33,623 nt of DNA from Lachnospiraceae bacterium (GTDB taxonomy: Bacteria; Bacillota; Clostridia; Lachnospirales; Lachnospiraceae), in NCBI GenBank assembly GCA_017527205.1, contig JAFXQK010000071.1:1-33623 (forward strand), written 5' to 3'. A model generated the notes under the pieces. That model made no database searches. It was not told where the DNA came from and saw only the letters and a program-made list of their open reading frames with translations. The position numbers and the translations under genes are program-made. Positions 7,495 to 14,764 of the stretch are shown in pieces (within the stretch, counting starts at the first letter, position 1; each line of letters starts with the position of its first letter).

Positions 7495-7523
7495 AATATA
7501 CTACACATTTTTTCCAAAGTCAA
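7495..7523 (-). promoter_or_regulatory. Sigma-A promoter of GNAT leader
   Basis: Minus strand -35 TTGACT (7518-7523), 17-bp spacer, -10 TATATT (7495-7500). The predicted start near 7488 gives about 70 bases before the first small ORF and about 230 bases before the hairpin. This promoter has no counterpart in the second leader copy. Confidence 0.75.
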
Positions 7524-7575
7524 CACATTTTCAAAAATTTTTTAAAACGATTTAAGTATCGTCATTTTGCTCATT

Positions 7576-8193
7576 TTATCCTTTTGTTTTCTTCTCTTTT
7601 ATGGCACAAATGATGGTTGTGATCACGTCCATGGCAAAGAAAAATTGGAGAACGCCAATCAATAGCGCAAACAGCTTTTTCAGCTTTTTATCCTTCACGG
7701 CCTTTGAGAGATACGCAATCATAAACGGAGCGCTTCCCGCCAGGGAAACCCATCCCAATGCGCAAAGGACGCCAATCACTACGGGAGACACAAAGATCAT
7801 AATGACCACCGGCGTAAACATCAACAGGAAAAAGATGACGATTGCAATACCGCCCATGATATAAAACGGTATCAGAAGATACTTGATAATCTCTGCCGTC
7901 ACCAGAAAGACGCGCCTGTGCAAATTCTTAGACCACGCTGCAATCACAATGCTCATAATCAGCAACACCACGGGGATTGCTAAAACCAGAAAAGGAAGAT
8001 CTGAGCCCAGCGCTCCGTTTTGCACCTTTGCCGCTTCCTCGTATGCCACGCTGGAATTCACGGATCCATCCACCTTGGGCACGGTCATAAAGGTGATCAC
8101 CGGATATGCGTACGTCATGATCACGTAAAATAATCCCCACAAGTATAACAGGTGAAACCCTTTTCCATTCTCTTTCGTTACTTCGCCATTCAT
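7576..8193 (-). CDS. Small multispan membrane protein, unknown
   Basis: A 205-residue integral membrane protein. Hydrophobic segments lie near residues 14-34, 68-88, 100-130 and 128-150, and another near 175-195. A charged loop NSSVAYEEAAKVQNGALG separates the first two segments. The C-terminus has the pattern GSAPFMIAYLSKAVKDKK, then a final helix and the lysine-rich tail CAIKEKKTKG. I do not recognise the family. GGCGGAG precedes the ATG at 8193, and a good promoter lies at 8277-8305, so it is probably its own transcript. A frameshifted paralogue at 14346-14640 shares the VQNGALG and SAPF-IAYLSKA segments. The leader repeat copy 1 promoter begins about 50 bp past its stop. Confidence 0.8.
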   Translation of the reverse strand: MNGEVTKENGKGFHLLYLWGLFYVIMTYAYPVITFMTVPKVDGSVNSSVAYEEAAKVQNGALGSDLPFLVLAIPVVLLIMSIVIAAWSKNLHRRVFLVTAEIIKYLLIPFYIMGGIAIVIFFLLMFTPVVIMIFVSPVVIGVLCALGWVSLAGSAPFMIAYLSKAVKDKKLKKLFALLIGVLQFFFAMDVITTIICAIKEKKTKG

Positions 8194-8276
8194 CTTCTCC
8201 GCCCCATCTGCGTGATCCTCTCTTCCTCATTTTATAGTTATACCTCGTCTTGCGATATATAGCTCTTGCGAAGATT

Positions 8277-8305
8277 ATTCTACTATATTCCAACCAATAT
8301 TTCAA
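8277..8305 (-). promoter_or_regulatory. Promoter of small membrane protein
   Basis: Minus strand -35 TTGAAA (8300-8305), 17-bp spacer, -10 TAGAAT (8277-8282). It sits between the EFR1 stop codon and the membrane protein start, with a 5' untranslated region of about 75 bases. Confidence 0.6.
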
Positions 8306-8311
8306 CCATTA

Positions 8312-9076
8312 TTATTCTGCATATTTTTCAAACCGACATTGCTCGTATACCTGCTTCCCCAAAAGCGTGATTGCCTGCTTTGGGCAATGACTGATGCAGC
8401 GGTAACACATGGTACAACGTCCCCCGGCAACCACCTTCCCGTCCTTCATGGTAAGGTTATGCATGGGACAGTTCTGAACACAAAGTCCACATCCCACGCA
8501 GGCATCGCCGATCTTTAATTTCTTTGAATAACCTGTCGTTTTCCCATAAAACCAAAGTCTTTGTCCAAACAATCCTGCAAAGTGCGAAGCTATGCTTAAA
8601 CCCTCCTGAGGATAACGTCCCTGCTCCTTAATCTCCCTAGCCACCCTCTCAAGCTTTGCATCCGCCTCGCGGACAAGCTTCTTATTATCCTCTAAGGATT
8701 TCTTTAGCATTTTATTGTCACATACGGCATCCGGCATGCGTACCTGAAGGCCTCCGAGTACCTTTGCCCCGTATTTCTTCAAGAGGCGTGCGCTGCATCC
8801 CGCGCCGTCTCCGGAAAACGCGCCCATCGTCGTCATGCAAAAAACCTGCTTTCCTGCCCACAACGCCTGGTTTTTCTTGATAAATTCCCTTACTGCATAA
8901 GGGCAATTGGAAAACTGCGTCGGATAAGCCAACAGCACTTCCCTCGCTTCCTTTAGCTTCTCTGTAGCATCCGCCCGTTCAAGCGGGATCATTTCTGCAT
9001 CCGGATCAATCGCGGAAACCAACTTCTCCACGCAATGCTTCGTATTTCCAGTTCCACTTAAATAAATCGCAATCAT
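8312..9076 (-). CDS. EFR1-type flavodoxin-ferredoxin protein
   Basis: A 254-residue two-domain redox protein. The N-terminal flavodoxin-like domain starts MIAIYLSGTGNTKHCV, with the phosphate-binding loop SGTGNT, and continues with LLAYPTQFSNCP and the TTMGAFSGDGAG loop. The C-terminal part has two [4Fe-4S] motifs, CVGCGLCVQNCP and CTMCYRCISHCP, as in bacterial-type ferredoxins. It should shuttle electrons between flavin and iron-sulfur centres; the partner is unknown. The start at 9076 is chosen because GGGGGAAAG lies just upstream and the flavodoxin fold begins at this Met; a longer frame to 9211 overlaps the TetR gene. It begins 27 bp after the TetR stop, so it is probably in the TetR-controlled transcript. 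Confidence 0.88.
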   Translation of the reverse strand: MIAIYLSGTGNTKHCVEKLVSAIDPDAEMIPLERADATEKLKEAREVLLAYPTQFSNCPYAVREFIKKNQALWAGKQVFCMTTMGAFSGDGAGCSARLLKKYGAKVLGGLQVRMPDAVCDNKMLKKSLEDNKKLVREADAKLERVAREIKEQGRYPQEGLSIASHFAGLFGQRLWFYGKTTGYSKKLKIGDACVGCGLCVQNCPMHNLTMKDGKVVAGGRCTMCYRCISHCPKQAITLLGKQVYEQCRFEKYAE

Positions 9077-9102
9077 ATTACTTTCCCCCATTTCCATGCT
9101 GC

Positions 9103-9660
9103 TTAGATTTCCACGGCATTTAATATTCCTTCGATCTCCTTTTCCAAATCGTCCCCCTCCAATACGCCCTTCATGGCGGTCAGCCCTGCGAGCCCGTGCA
9201 CCATGGACCACAGCGCCAGCATCTTTTTCCGCCGTGCTTTCTTTTTCACTCCCATCTCAGAAAATACTTCTTCCGCAATGTCTGCGAACAACAAATAGGG
9301 TGAATACTCCGTGAGTTCTATCCTTCCATGAGAAAATAAAAAATGATAGTATGACGGATTTTCATAAAAGAAGAGCACGTAGCGCTTCCCCAATTCCAAA
9401 AGAATCTTCTTTTTATCCTTCACTGTCTCCATGCACTCCTGCAACATTTCCGTAAACTGCTCCGTGATAAACCGCTGCGCCTGGATCAAAAAATCTTCCT
9501 TGTTTTGAAAATGCGCATACGGCGCCGCACTGCTGACGCCGCAAACCTCTGCGAGCTTTCGCATGGAAAGGTTTTCTGCACCGTACTCACATACGTACGC
9601 AAGCCCCTTTTCGATCAATTCCCTCTTTAGATTCCCATGATGATATGTTTTTTCGCTCAT
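9103..9660 (-). CDS. TetR family transcriptional regulator (WHG-type C-terminus)
   Basis: A 185-residue repressor. The N-terminal helix-turn-helix spans about residues 8-55 (LSMRKLAEVCGVSSAAPYAHFQNKEDFL), with the ligand-binding helical domain after it. MVHGLAGLTAMKGVL near 160 resembles the WHG-type TetR C-terminal family. The ATG at 9660 is preceded by GGAGGGG. Its promoter is covered by two near-identical dyads at 9672-9720, so autorepression is very likely, and the co-transcribed EFR1 gene would be derepressed with it. The ligand is unknown. Confidence 0.9.
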   Translation of the reverse strand: MSEKTYHHGNLKRELIEKGLAYVCEYGAENLSMRKLAEVCGVSSAAPYAHFQNKEDFLIQAQRFITEQFTEMLQECMETVKDKKKILLELGKRYVLFFYENPSYYHFLFSHGRIELTEYSPYLLFADIAEEVFSEMGVKKKARRKKMLALWSMVHGLAGLTAMKGVLEGDDLEKEIEGILNAVEI

Positions 9661-9671
9661 ATGCCCCTCCA

Positions 9672-9720
9672 ATCTTATCACTGATAAGATATTAGCATGC
9701 AATCTTATCAGTGTCAAGAT
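9672..9720 (-). promoter_or_regulatory. TetR promoter with two operators
   Basis: Minus strand -35 TTGACA (9712-9717), 17-bp spacer, -10 TAATAT (9689-9694). Operator 1 (9672-9690) is a perfect dyad, ATCTTATCA-C-TGATAAGAT, over the -10 and start. Operator 2 (9702-9720) has the same left half and two mismatches in the right half, overlapping the -35. Centres are 30 bp apart, about three helical turns. Confidence 0.85.
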
Positions 9721-9740
9721 TGTTTTTTAAAAAATAAAAA

Positions 9741-9766
9741 AGCGAGCCCCGTCCCCGTGACTCGCT
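9741..9766 (-). terminator. Rho-independent terminator of the 9774-11513 gene
   Basis: On the minus strand AGCGAGTC pairs with GGCTCGCT around a GC-rich loop, followed at once by TTTTTTATTTTTT. It begins 8 bases after the stop codon, so the upstream gene is separated from the TetR operon. Confidence 0.8.
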
Positions 9767-9773
9767 AAAACCT

Positions 9774-11513
9774 TTAAGCCTCTTCCCAATGATACTTCTT
9801 AAAGACGCCCGGCGTCAAAACAATCTCAGCCACGTATTCCTTCCACTCTCCCATAAAGGAAAAATGCCGGAGCTCCGTAACGGGGATCTTCCATCCCGAC
9901 TGCTCGTCAACCAAGGCCTTTACTTTCTTGCCCGTCCTCACCGTCACCTTGTCCGCGCGATTGTCGCCCTTGACGTAACGATACAGGATCATGCTGCCGT
10001 CCTCGTAGGTAAAGGCTGAAAACAATCTGCCCGTAACGTAATCCTTCCCGCAGAGCACTCGCTTAACCACGTCAATCGCAGACTTAGGCATCTGATACAG
10101 ATCACTGTCATTTTCAGGGATTGCAAAGGTATAAAGCCTGCCCTTTCCATAGGTGCTGCGCAGGAACAGGGAGGCGTGCAGGTCCCCGTCTCCGCCGTTT
10201 AACAAAGACCAGGAATCATTGTTGCCATGCACGATCTCGGGGAACAGCACGGGACTGCGATGCTCCGCATAGCCTGCCATCTCCCCCGTCACGTGATAGC
10301 GCGTCACGGCATATTTGCGTCCGGTAAGTCTTGCCTCCGTGAGGCCTGCAGCCCTGAGTGCATCACCAGCTTCCCTCAAAAATCCTGTCGTGATCACCGC
10401 ATCGCCGCCTTGTTCCACAAACCTGCGCAGCTTCTCGATCACGTCCTTGTCTGCCAGGGAACTCTCCGTCAGGAAGATGCTCTTTGCATCCTCCGGAAAG
10501 AATGGCGTGGGCTCAATGGGAATGCCCAGCATGCCAAGGCGCATCTCCAGATGATTCTCGCCGCTGGACGCGAAAGGAATATACGTCGGAACGCCCACGG
10601 GCTTTCCAACGTTTTCCATCATCCGATCAATCTTTGTAAGCTGCATCCCCATCGCTGCAACAAGTGGGTTATCGATCAGATCCGCCCACATAAAGTGCAT
10701 CAGTTCCTTCGCGCCTGCAAAAGTGGTAAGATATGCCTGCTCCAGATAACGATCCACGGACCAGCACTGATACGTGTCAAACCATCCGCCTCCGTTTCTT
10801 CCGGGCCATGCATTCTCAAAATAACGCACCAGGGAGTAGCTCAAATATTCCGGCAGGTGCTGATCCGTATACGCCACGCTCCTCGTCTCCGTTCCGGTAT
10901 ACGTGGCGTCGAAAATATCCCTCTGTACCTCCGGTACGTATCCCGTAAAGTGATAGGATTCCCGCCAGTTGGGATACTTGATGACTACCTTCACCTTCGG
11001 ATTAACGGCCTTCATGGGCTTTACGATCAGATTTTCCGATACGTCGCGCATCAGTTCTCTCCGAAACGTCACCCAATCACGGTCTCCCTTCGCCTTGATG
11101 CAGCTCGCACAGCTGCAGTTCGTAAAATAGAAATCATCCAAAATGACCTCGTCGAACTGCTTTGCCGCGGTCTCCGACATTTCAATCAGTTTCTTTCTCA
11201 TGGCGGCGTCCGTATAACAGAACGTCCCAAACAGCCTCTGCTTTCCGGGCTCTGATCCCTCAATGTCCCCTATAGTTGTTGTCAGGCCTCCGGAGACCTC
11301 AACGTCCTTACTTTCCAAAAAGGATTTGATCATTCCAATCTGGGCCGGCTCCACGTCACAGTCCCCGCGGTGCGTCTCAAGATACACCTTATCCAGCCCA
11401 ATATACTTTTCCAGAAATTCATAATCCTTTTCCAGCTTTTCCCGCGTGAATGACTGTGCAACTTCCGCCGGAACGTAAACCACCGTTTTAAAATTCTTAA
11501 AATGTTTTCCCAT
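9774..11513 (-). CDS. Putative TIM-barrel glycosidase-like protein
   Basis: A 579-residue cytoplasmic protein with no signal peptide. The first 260 residues look like a TIM barrel: VYLETHRGDCDVEP, EVILDDFYFTNCSCASC, VKVVIKYPNW and IFDATYTGTETR, with acidic residues at strand ends as in glycoside hydrolases. Residues of about 305-400 (GVPTYIPFASSGENHLEMRLGMLGIPIEPTPFFP, then FLTESSLADKDVIEKLRRFVEQGGDAVITTGF) resemble the glutamine-amidotransferase-like second domain of GH42-type beta-galactosidases. The C-terminal part is beta-rich. The three cysteines NCSCASC may bind a metal. I cannot name a substrate or confirm catalytic residues. GGGAGG precedes the ATG; its terminator is at 9741-9766. It is divergent from the AraC/GGDEF gene. 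Confidence 0.6.
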   Translation of the reverse strand: MGKHFKNFKTVVYVPAEVAQSFTREKLEKDYEFLEKYIGLDKVYLETHRGDCDVEPAQIGMIKSFLESKDVEVSGGLTTTIGDIEGSEPGKQRLFGTFCYTDAAMRKKLIEMSETAAKQFDEVILDDFYFTNCSCASCIKAKGDRDWVTFRRELMRDVSENLIVKPMKAVNPKVKVVIKYPNWRESYHFTGYVPEVQRDIFDATYTGTETRSVAYTDQHLPEYLSYSLVRYFENAWPGRNGGGWFDTYQCWSVDRYLEQAYLTTFAGAKELMHFMWADLIDNPLVAAMGMQLTKIDRMMENVGKPVGVPTYIPFASSGENHLEMRLGMLGIPIEPTPFFPEDAKSIFLTESSLADKDVIEKLRRFVEQGGDAVITTGFLREAGDALRAAGLTEARLTGRKYAVTRYHVTGEMAGYAEHRSPVLFPEIVHGNNDSWSLLNGGDGDLHASLFLRSTYGKGRLYTFAIPENDSDLYQMPKSAIDVVKRVLCGKDYVTGRLFSAFTYEDGSMILYRYVKGDNRADKVTVRTGKKVKALVDEQSGWKIPVTELRHFSFMGEWKEYVAEIVLTPGVFKKYHWEEA

Positions 11514-11579
11514 ACATCCTCCCGTGTCAATAGAATTTCCTAATCTCCCATTGAAGTTTCCACCAATGCCTTCCCTTTC

Positions 11580-11608
11580 ATCATACCCCCGCAGGGTCCG
11601 TTGGACAA
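11580..11608 (-). promoter_or_regulatory. Probable promoter of glycosidase-like gene
   Basis: Minus strand -35 TTGTCC (11603-11608), 17-bp spacer, -10 TATGAT (11580-11585), about 65 bases before the ATG. The -35 matches the consensus at four of six positions. Confidence 0.45.
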
Positions 11609-11701
11609 CTAATTATTTGCGCACTCCAATGTCTTTTTTGCCTAAAATGCACGTGCCGGGAAATTTACTCAAAAAATCAAGACGAAAAGAAAAACCTCTG
11701 T

Positions 11702-11736
11702 TATACTAAAGTTACAATCGATTGATTCCTAGGAAT
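11702..11736 (+). promoter_or_regulatory. -10 element and two abutting palindromes before AraC/GGDEF gene
   Basis: TATACT at 11702-11707 is a good -10 with no clear -35, which suggests an activated promoter. Directly downstream lie two perfect palindromes back to back, CAATCGATTG (11715-11724) and ATTCCTAGGAAT (11725-11736), over the expected start site. They may be operators or the base of a leader hairpin. Confidence 0.45.
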
Positions 11737-11785
11737 GCACCGGAGGGATGCCGCAACCATCCTTCCACCAAAAAGGAGAACTGCG

Positions 11786-12607
11786 ATGAGTAAACTGGAG
11801 CTTTTGGCCGAAGCACTGGAATACGTGGAACAGCACCTGCAGGAAGACCTCCACACGGAGGATCTTGCCGCGGCCTGCTACTGTTCCAAATCCACAATTG
11901 AAAAGTTATTCCGACATATGAATCACATATCCGTGCGGGACTACGTGATCCGCAGGAGAATGACAAAAGCCGCTCGCATGCTGATCGAATGCCCGGAAAT
12001 GAATCTGTTGGACATTGCGCTTGCCCATGGCTATTCAAGCAACGAGGCGTTCACGCGGGTTTTCTGTCAGACCTGGAACTGCTTGCCGTCCAAATACCGC
12101 GAAAACAGACGCGTATTGGAGTTATTCCCGAGAGTCCGCGTGCCCATGGAATCAGGAGAGGAGAATTTTATGAGTAGAATGAAATTTGATATCAGTGAAT
12201 TATATGATCTTTTTCAGAGCAGAAAGAATTGCTGGTTTGTATGCTGCGACATCAACCATCTCGTGCCCATCAACGAGATTTCCCATAAGGCAGGTGATCT
12301 TGCGATCTTAGAGAGTCTTCACAGAATGGAAGCCGTGGCCGGTGAGGACGACGTCATTTTCCGCATTGGCGGAGACGAGTTTGTGCTCCTTACAAAGAGC
12401 GAGGATGAAGCTTATGCCAAGAGCCTGGCTGAGCAGATCCTTTCCCATAACGGCGAACCCATTGATTTCGAGGGCCGGAAGATCCCGCTGTCCCTTTACG
12501 CCGGCATTGTCACGCTTGGCAAGAAGGTTGGCCGTTACAGCGAGATGTTCACCGAGCTACAGGCCGTGATCATGCAGGCAAAGTATGACGCCGACAAGAA
12601 GAACTAA
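11786..12607 (+). CDS. AraC-type HTH fused to GGDEF domain
   Basis: A 273-residue protein. Residues 8-105 form an AraC-type double helix-turn-helix (LHTEDLAAACYCSKSTIEKLF, then NLLDIALAHGYSSNEAFTRVF). Residues 148-270 form a GGDEF domain: CDINHLVPINEISHKAGD is the metal and substrate strand, and RIGGDEF has an intact active-site motif at 195-199. A diguanylate cyclase or c-di-GMP/GTP-sensing activity joined to DNA binding is inferred. The start at 11786 has AAAAGGAG upstream. A second strong ribosome binding site (AGGAGAGGAG) lies in frame before ATG 12170, which would give the GGDEF domain alone. It converges on an HD-GYP phosphodiesterase gene. A remnant of this gene lies at 14765-14905. 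Confidence 0.85.
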   Translation: MSKLELLAEALEYVEQHLQEDLHTEDLAAACYCSKSTIEKLFRHMNHISVRDYVIRRRMTKAARMLIECPEMNLLDIALAHGYSSNEAFTRVFCQTWNCLPSKYRENRRVLELFPRVRVPMESGEENFMSRMKFDISELYDLFQSRKNCWFVCCDINHLVPINEISHKAGDLAILESLHRMEAVAGEDDVIFRIGGDEFVLLTKSEDEAYAKSLAEQILSHNGEPIDFEGRKIPLSLYAGIVTLGKKVGRYSEMFTELQAVIMQAKYDADKKN

Positions 12608-12641
12608 TGGTTTACAAAAACAAATCCTTTACAAGCAAAAC

Positions 12642-12676
12642 AAACCCCACTTATCTGCGTGAGATAAGCGGGGTCT
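12642..12676 (-). terminator. Terminator-like hairpin, leader copy 2
   Basis: The same 15-bp stem and 5-base loop as copy 1, with one A-U pair changed to G-U. On the minus strand it is followed by GTTTTGCTTG after the stem's own T's. It can end HD-GYP transcripts; on the plus strand it lies 34 bases past the AraC/GGDEF stop and could act bidirectionally. Confidence 0.6.
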
Positions 12677-12722
12677 CCTTCAAACGCCGTATCATCTTAT
12701 TAACAACGCCCTGCGTCATCAT
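12651..12722 (-). CDS. Copy-2 leader peptide, 23 residues, still open
   Basis: Counterpart of 7232-7303, starting MMTQGVVNKM and ending KETPLISRR. The C-terminal residues that overlap the hairpin are identical to copy 1. With no promoter of its own it could only be read from HD-GYP transcripts. Expression is doubtful. Confidence 0.3.
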   Translation of the reverse strand: MMTQGVVNKMIRRLKETPLISRR

Positions 12723-12728
12723 AAGAAC

Positions 12729-12836
12729 CTATCTCTTTCTCTCTGAATTTTGATATACCAAAATAACTCCATGGACGAGATAATTGTTCATGGACCACTT
12801 GACGTAATATCAAATTTCAGTAGTCAGAAATAGCAT
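12729..12836 (-). pseudogene. Copy-2 35-codon leader ORF with nonsense codon
   Basis: Same length and frame as 7310-7417, with an intact GAAAGGAG before the ATG. Codon 9 is TGA instead of AGA, so only eight residues would be made. Ten other base differences, no indels. Confidence 0.6.
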
Positions 12837-12931
12837 GTTAGTTCTCCTTTCCAGCAAAGGTTTCTTGTTGATGATTTCATCTCATTTTCTGAGTTTTTTG
12901 AAAAAAGTAAAACGATTTTTAGAGACACTTT

Positions 12932-14311
12932 TTATTCGTGTAATTCGTAGTTTACGTCCTCATCAATAATGGCGATCATGGCCCTTGCAACCTTCCCGTC
13001 AAACTGCGTTCCAATGTTTTTCTCGAGCTCCTCGCGAACCCTGTTCTGCGAAAGATAATGACGATAACTTCTGTTGGAGGTCATGGCATCATAGGTATCT
13101 GCCACGGCAATGATCCTAGCCTCCAGCGGGATCTCCTCACCCTTTTTATGATCCGGATACCCTGTTCCATCATAACGCTCATGATGCCATCTGGCGCCAA
13201 TGACAAGGTCAGGCCTGGTCTTGATTTCTCCCAAAATCCCGGATCCCATTCCAGGATGCGTTTTGATGATATCATATTCTTCCTCCGTAAGACGACCAGG
13301 CTTGTTAATGATCTCATTTGGCACGCCAATCTTGCCCAAATCATGCAAAAGTCCCATGTAATAAATACTTTCACAGCGTTCCTCCGGAAGTCCCATGCGA
13401 TCGGCTATCATCCTGGAATATTTAGCTACTCGGATGGAATGACCCTTCGTATATTCATCCTTTGCGTCGATGGTATGAGCCAATGCTTCCATCACTTCCA
13501 CGGAAAGCTCCTTAATTACCTTTTGCGTTTCCAGCATAGCATTCATATATTTCACGTTCCGTATGATAATGGAAAAGGCTATAATCAGAATGATCGCAAT
13601 AAAAATGCTCGGGAAAAGGATAATGTCCTGTTGAAACTTCATGTACCTAGTTAGCATTCTAATAAAATTTCGAAGCGTGCCTATGGCCTCCTCATCAGCG
13701 GTTGCAGAAAAAGACTTCATCGCACTCGACAGGTTGTCCGGAACCTTTGAGAGGGTAAAGGTATACATGTAAAATCCAAACATGACGGAATTAAACAAAA
13801 ACGTAAGTACCGGAAGAACAACAAACAGCCTTGCATCCGTCACCTGTTTTGTTTTTGTCAGCTCTGATGCGGGAACAATCGTCAATCGGTAAAATAAAAT
13901 ATGTAAAATGAAATAGAGAATAAATGGCAATATGGATTCCGTGATGATCACATAGATAAAGCCTGGCAAAAGCATTGCAGAGCAAAGATATACAAAAACT
14001 GACATGGAAGGATTCGGGGCATGCATCAGCTTCATGTAAAGAAACATCATAATCAGCTGAATGCCTAATTGAAGCAGCGCGGCAAGCACGGATATCGTGA
14101 TTGCAACCTGGACCATTTCGAAATCCTTGCCGTCTATATAATTTAACAATACCATATAAGAAGCAAAATATCCGACAGAGGGTGATAAAAGAAATGACAA
14201 AATCACCTTCGGTATGGACAGCTTTTCCATGAAACATTTTTTCGTGTTGATCACAAAAAATATGGCGCCAACAAAATAAATTGAAACATTAATGAATGTT
14301 ACCAATATCAT
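12932..14311 (-). CDS. Membrane HD-GYP domain phosphodiesterase
   Basis: A 459-residue protein. Residues 1-185 and 230-250 are hydrophobic, giving roughly six to seven membrane spans that act as a sensor or anchor, with a loop of about 45 residues before the last span. Residues 270-450 form the HD-GYP domain: GHSIRVAKYS, metal-binding LLHDLGKIG at H323-D324, and HHERYDGTGYP at 376-386, with the full GYP signature. This domain hydrolyses c-di-GMP (or related cyclic dinucleotides) and here faces the cytoplasm. AAGGAGG is only 2 bases from the ATG at 14311 but 8 bases from an in-frame TTG at 14305, which may be the real start. It lies tail-to-tail with the GGDEF gene. Confidence 0.88.
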   Translation of the reverse strand: MILVTFINVSIYFVGAIFFVINTKKCFMEKLSIPKVILSFLLSPSVGYFASYMVLLNYIDGKDFEMVQVAITISVLAALLQLGIQLIMMFLYMKLMHAPNPSMSVFVYLCSAMLLPGFIYVIITESILPFILYFILHILFYRLTIVPASELTKTKQVTDARLFVVLPVLTFLFNSVMFGFYMYTFTLSKVPDNLSSAMKSFSATADEEAIGTLRNFIRMLTRYMKFQQDIILFPSIFIAIILIIAFSIIIRNVKYMNAMLETQKVIKELSVEVMEALAHTIDAKDEYTKGHSIRVAKYSRMIADRMGLPEERCESIYYMGLLHDLGKIGVPNEIINKPGRLTEEEYDIIKTHPGMGSGILGEIKTRPDLVIGARWHHERYDGTGYPDHKKGEEIPLEARIIAVADTYDAMTSNRSYRHYLSQNRVREELEKNIGTQFDGKVARAMIAIIDEDVNYELHE

Positions 14312-14345
14312 ATCCTCCTTTTATCCGTCCTTTTCATTCACCATT

Positions 14346-14640
14346 CTAACGCGAATGTTTCTTTTCCTTAATCACGCAGAGAATGGTTCCCAAGACATCC
14401 AGTCCAAAGATAAACTGCATGATTGTCATGACAATGGTCCAGAGCGTACCATTCCTTTTATCCTTCGCCGCTTTCGACAGATATGCGATCACAAACGGCG
14501 CGCTGCCCCGTTTTCTTCATGGCGATGGCAAGGATGATATTGATCAAAAGAAGTACTATGGGAATCCCCAAAAATACGAAGGGCAGGTTCTCTCCGAGCG
14601 CGCCATTCTGCATGCCTGTCCCTGATTCCGTCATTTGCAT
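14346..14640 (-). pseudogene. Decayed paralogue of the 7576-8193 membrane protein
   Basis: Reading from an ATG at 14640 with GGGAGAAG upstream, the first part (MQNGALGENLPFVFLG then a hydrophobic stretch to AMKKT) matches the second span of the 7576-8193 protein. About 55 residues are then missing, and the match resumes in another frame with GSAPFVIAYLSKAAKDKR and runs to a stop at 14346 with CVIKEKKHSR. The first span is also missing. So there is an internal deletion with a frameshift at about 14505-14515. The promoter at 14716-14744 is still intact, so a short chimeric peptide could be made. Confidence 0.8.
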
Positions 14641-14715
14641 GTTCTTCTCCCTTCTATCTTTCGTACCAAAATAACAAAATAAAAAAGTGCAAATGTTGAA
14701 AAGTTTCCACTATCG

Positions 14716-14744
14716 AGTATAGCAAGATAACCCATTTTCGTCAA
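14716..14744 (-). promoter_or_regulatory. Sigma-A promoter before membrane pseudogene
   Basis: Minus strand -35 TTGACG (14739-14744), 17-bp spacer, -10 TATACT (14716-14721). It lies about 75 bases upstream of the pseudogene ATG and looks fully functional. It shares no obvious sequence with the promoter of the intact paralogue. Confidence 0.65.
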
Positions 14745-14764
14745 TCATGGCACAAGGAACCCCC

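Larger units (their letters stand above)
12641..12891 (-). repeat. 251-bp leader repeat, copy 2
   Basis: Second copy of 7222-7472, the same length with no gaps. It fills most of the 325-bp gap between the convergent AraC/GGDEF and HD-GYP genes. It has no promoter of its own: the sequence just beyond 12891 jumps to AAAACGATTT, which in copy 1 lies about 80 bp further upstream, so the promoter segment appears deleted. No gene follows it in its own direction. Confidence 0.85.

Noticed and set aside
10227..11255. Plus-strand open frame of 342 residues
   Set aside because: Antisense shadow of the glycosidase-like gene, with no family resemblance.
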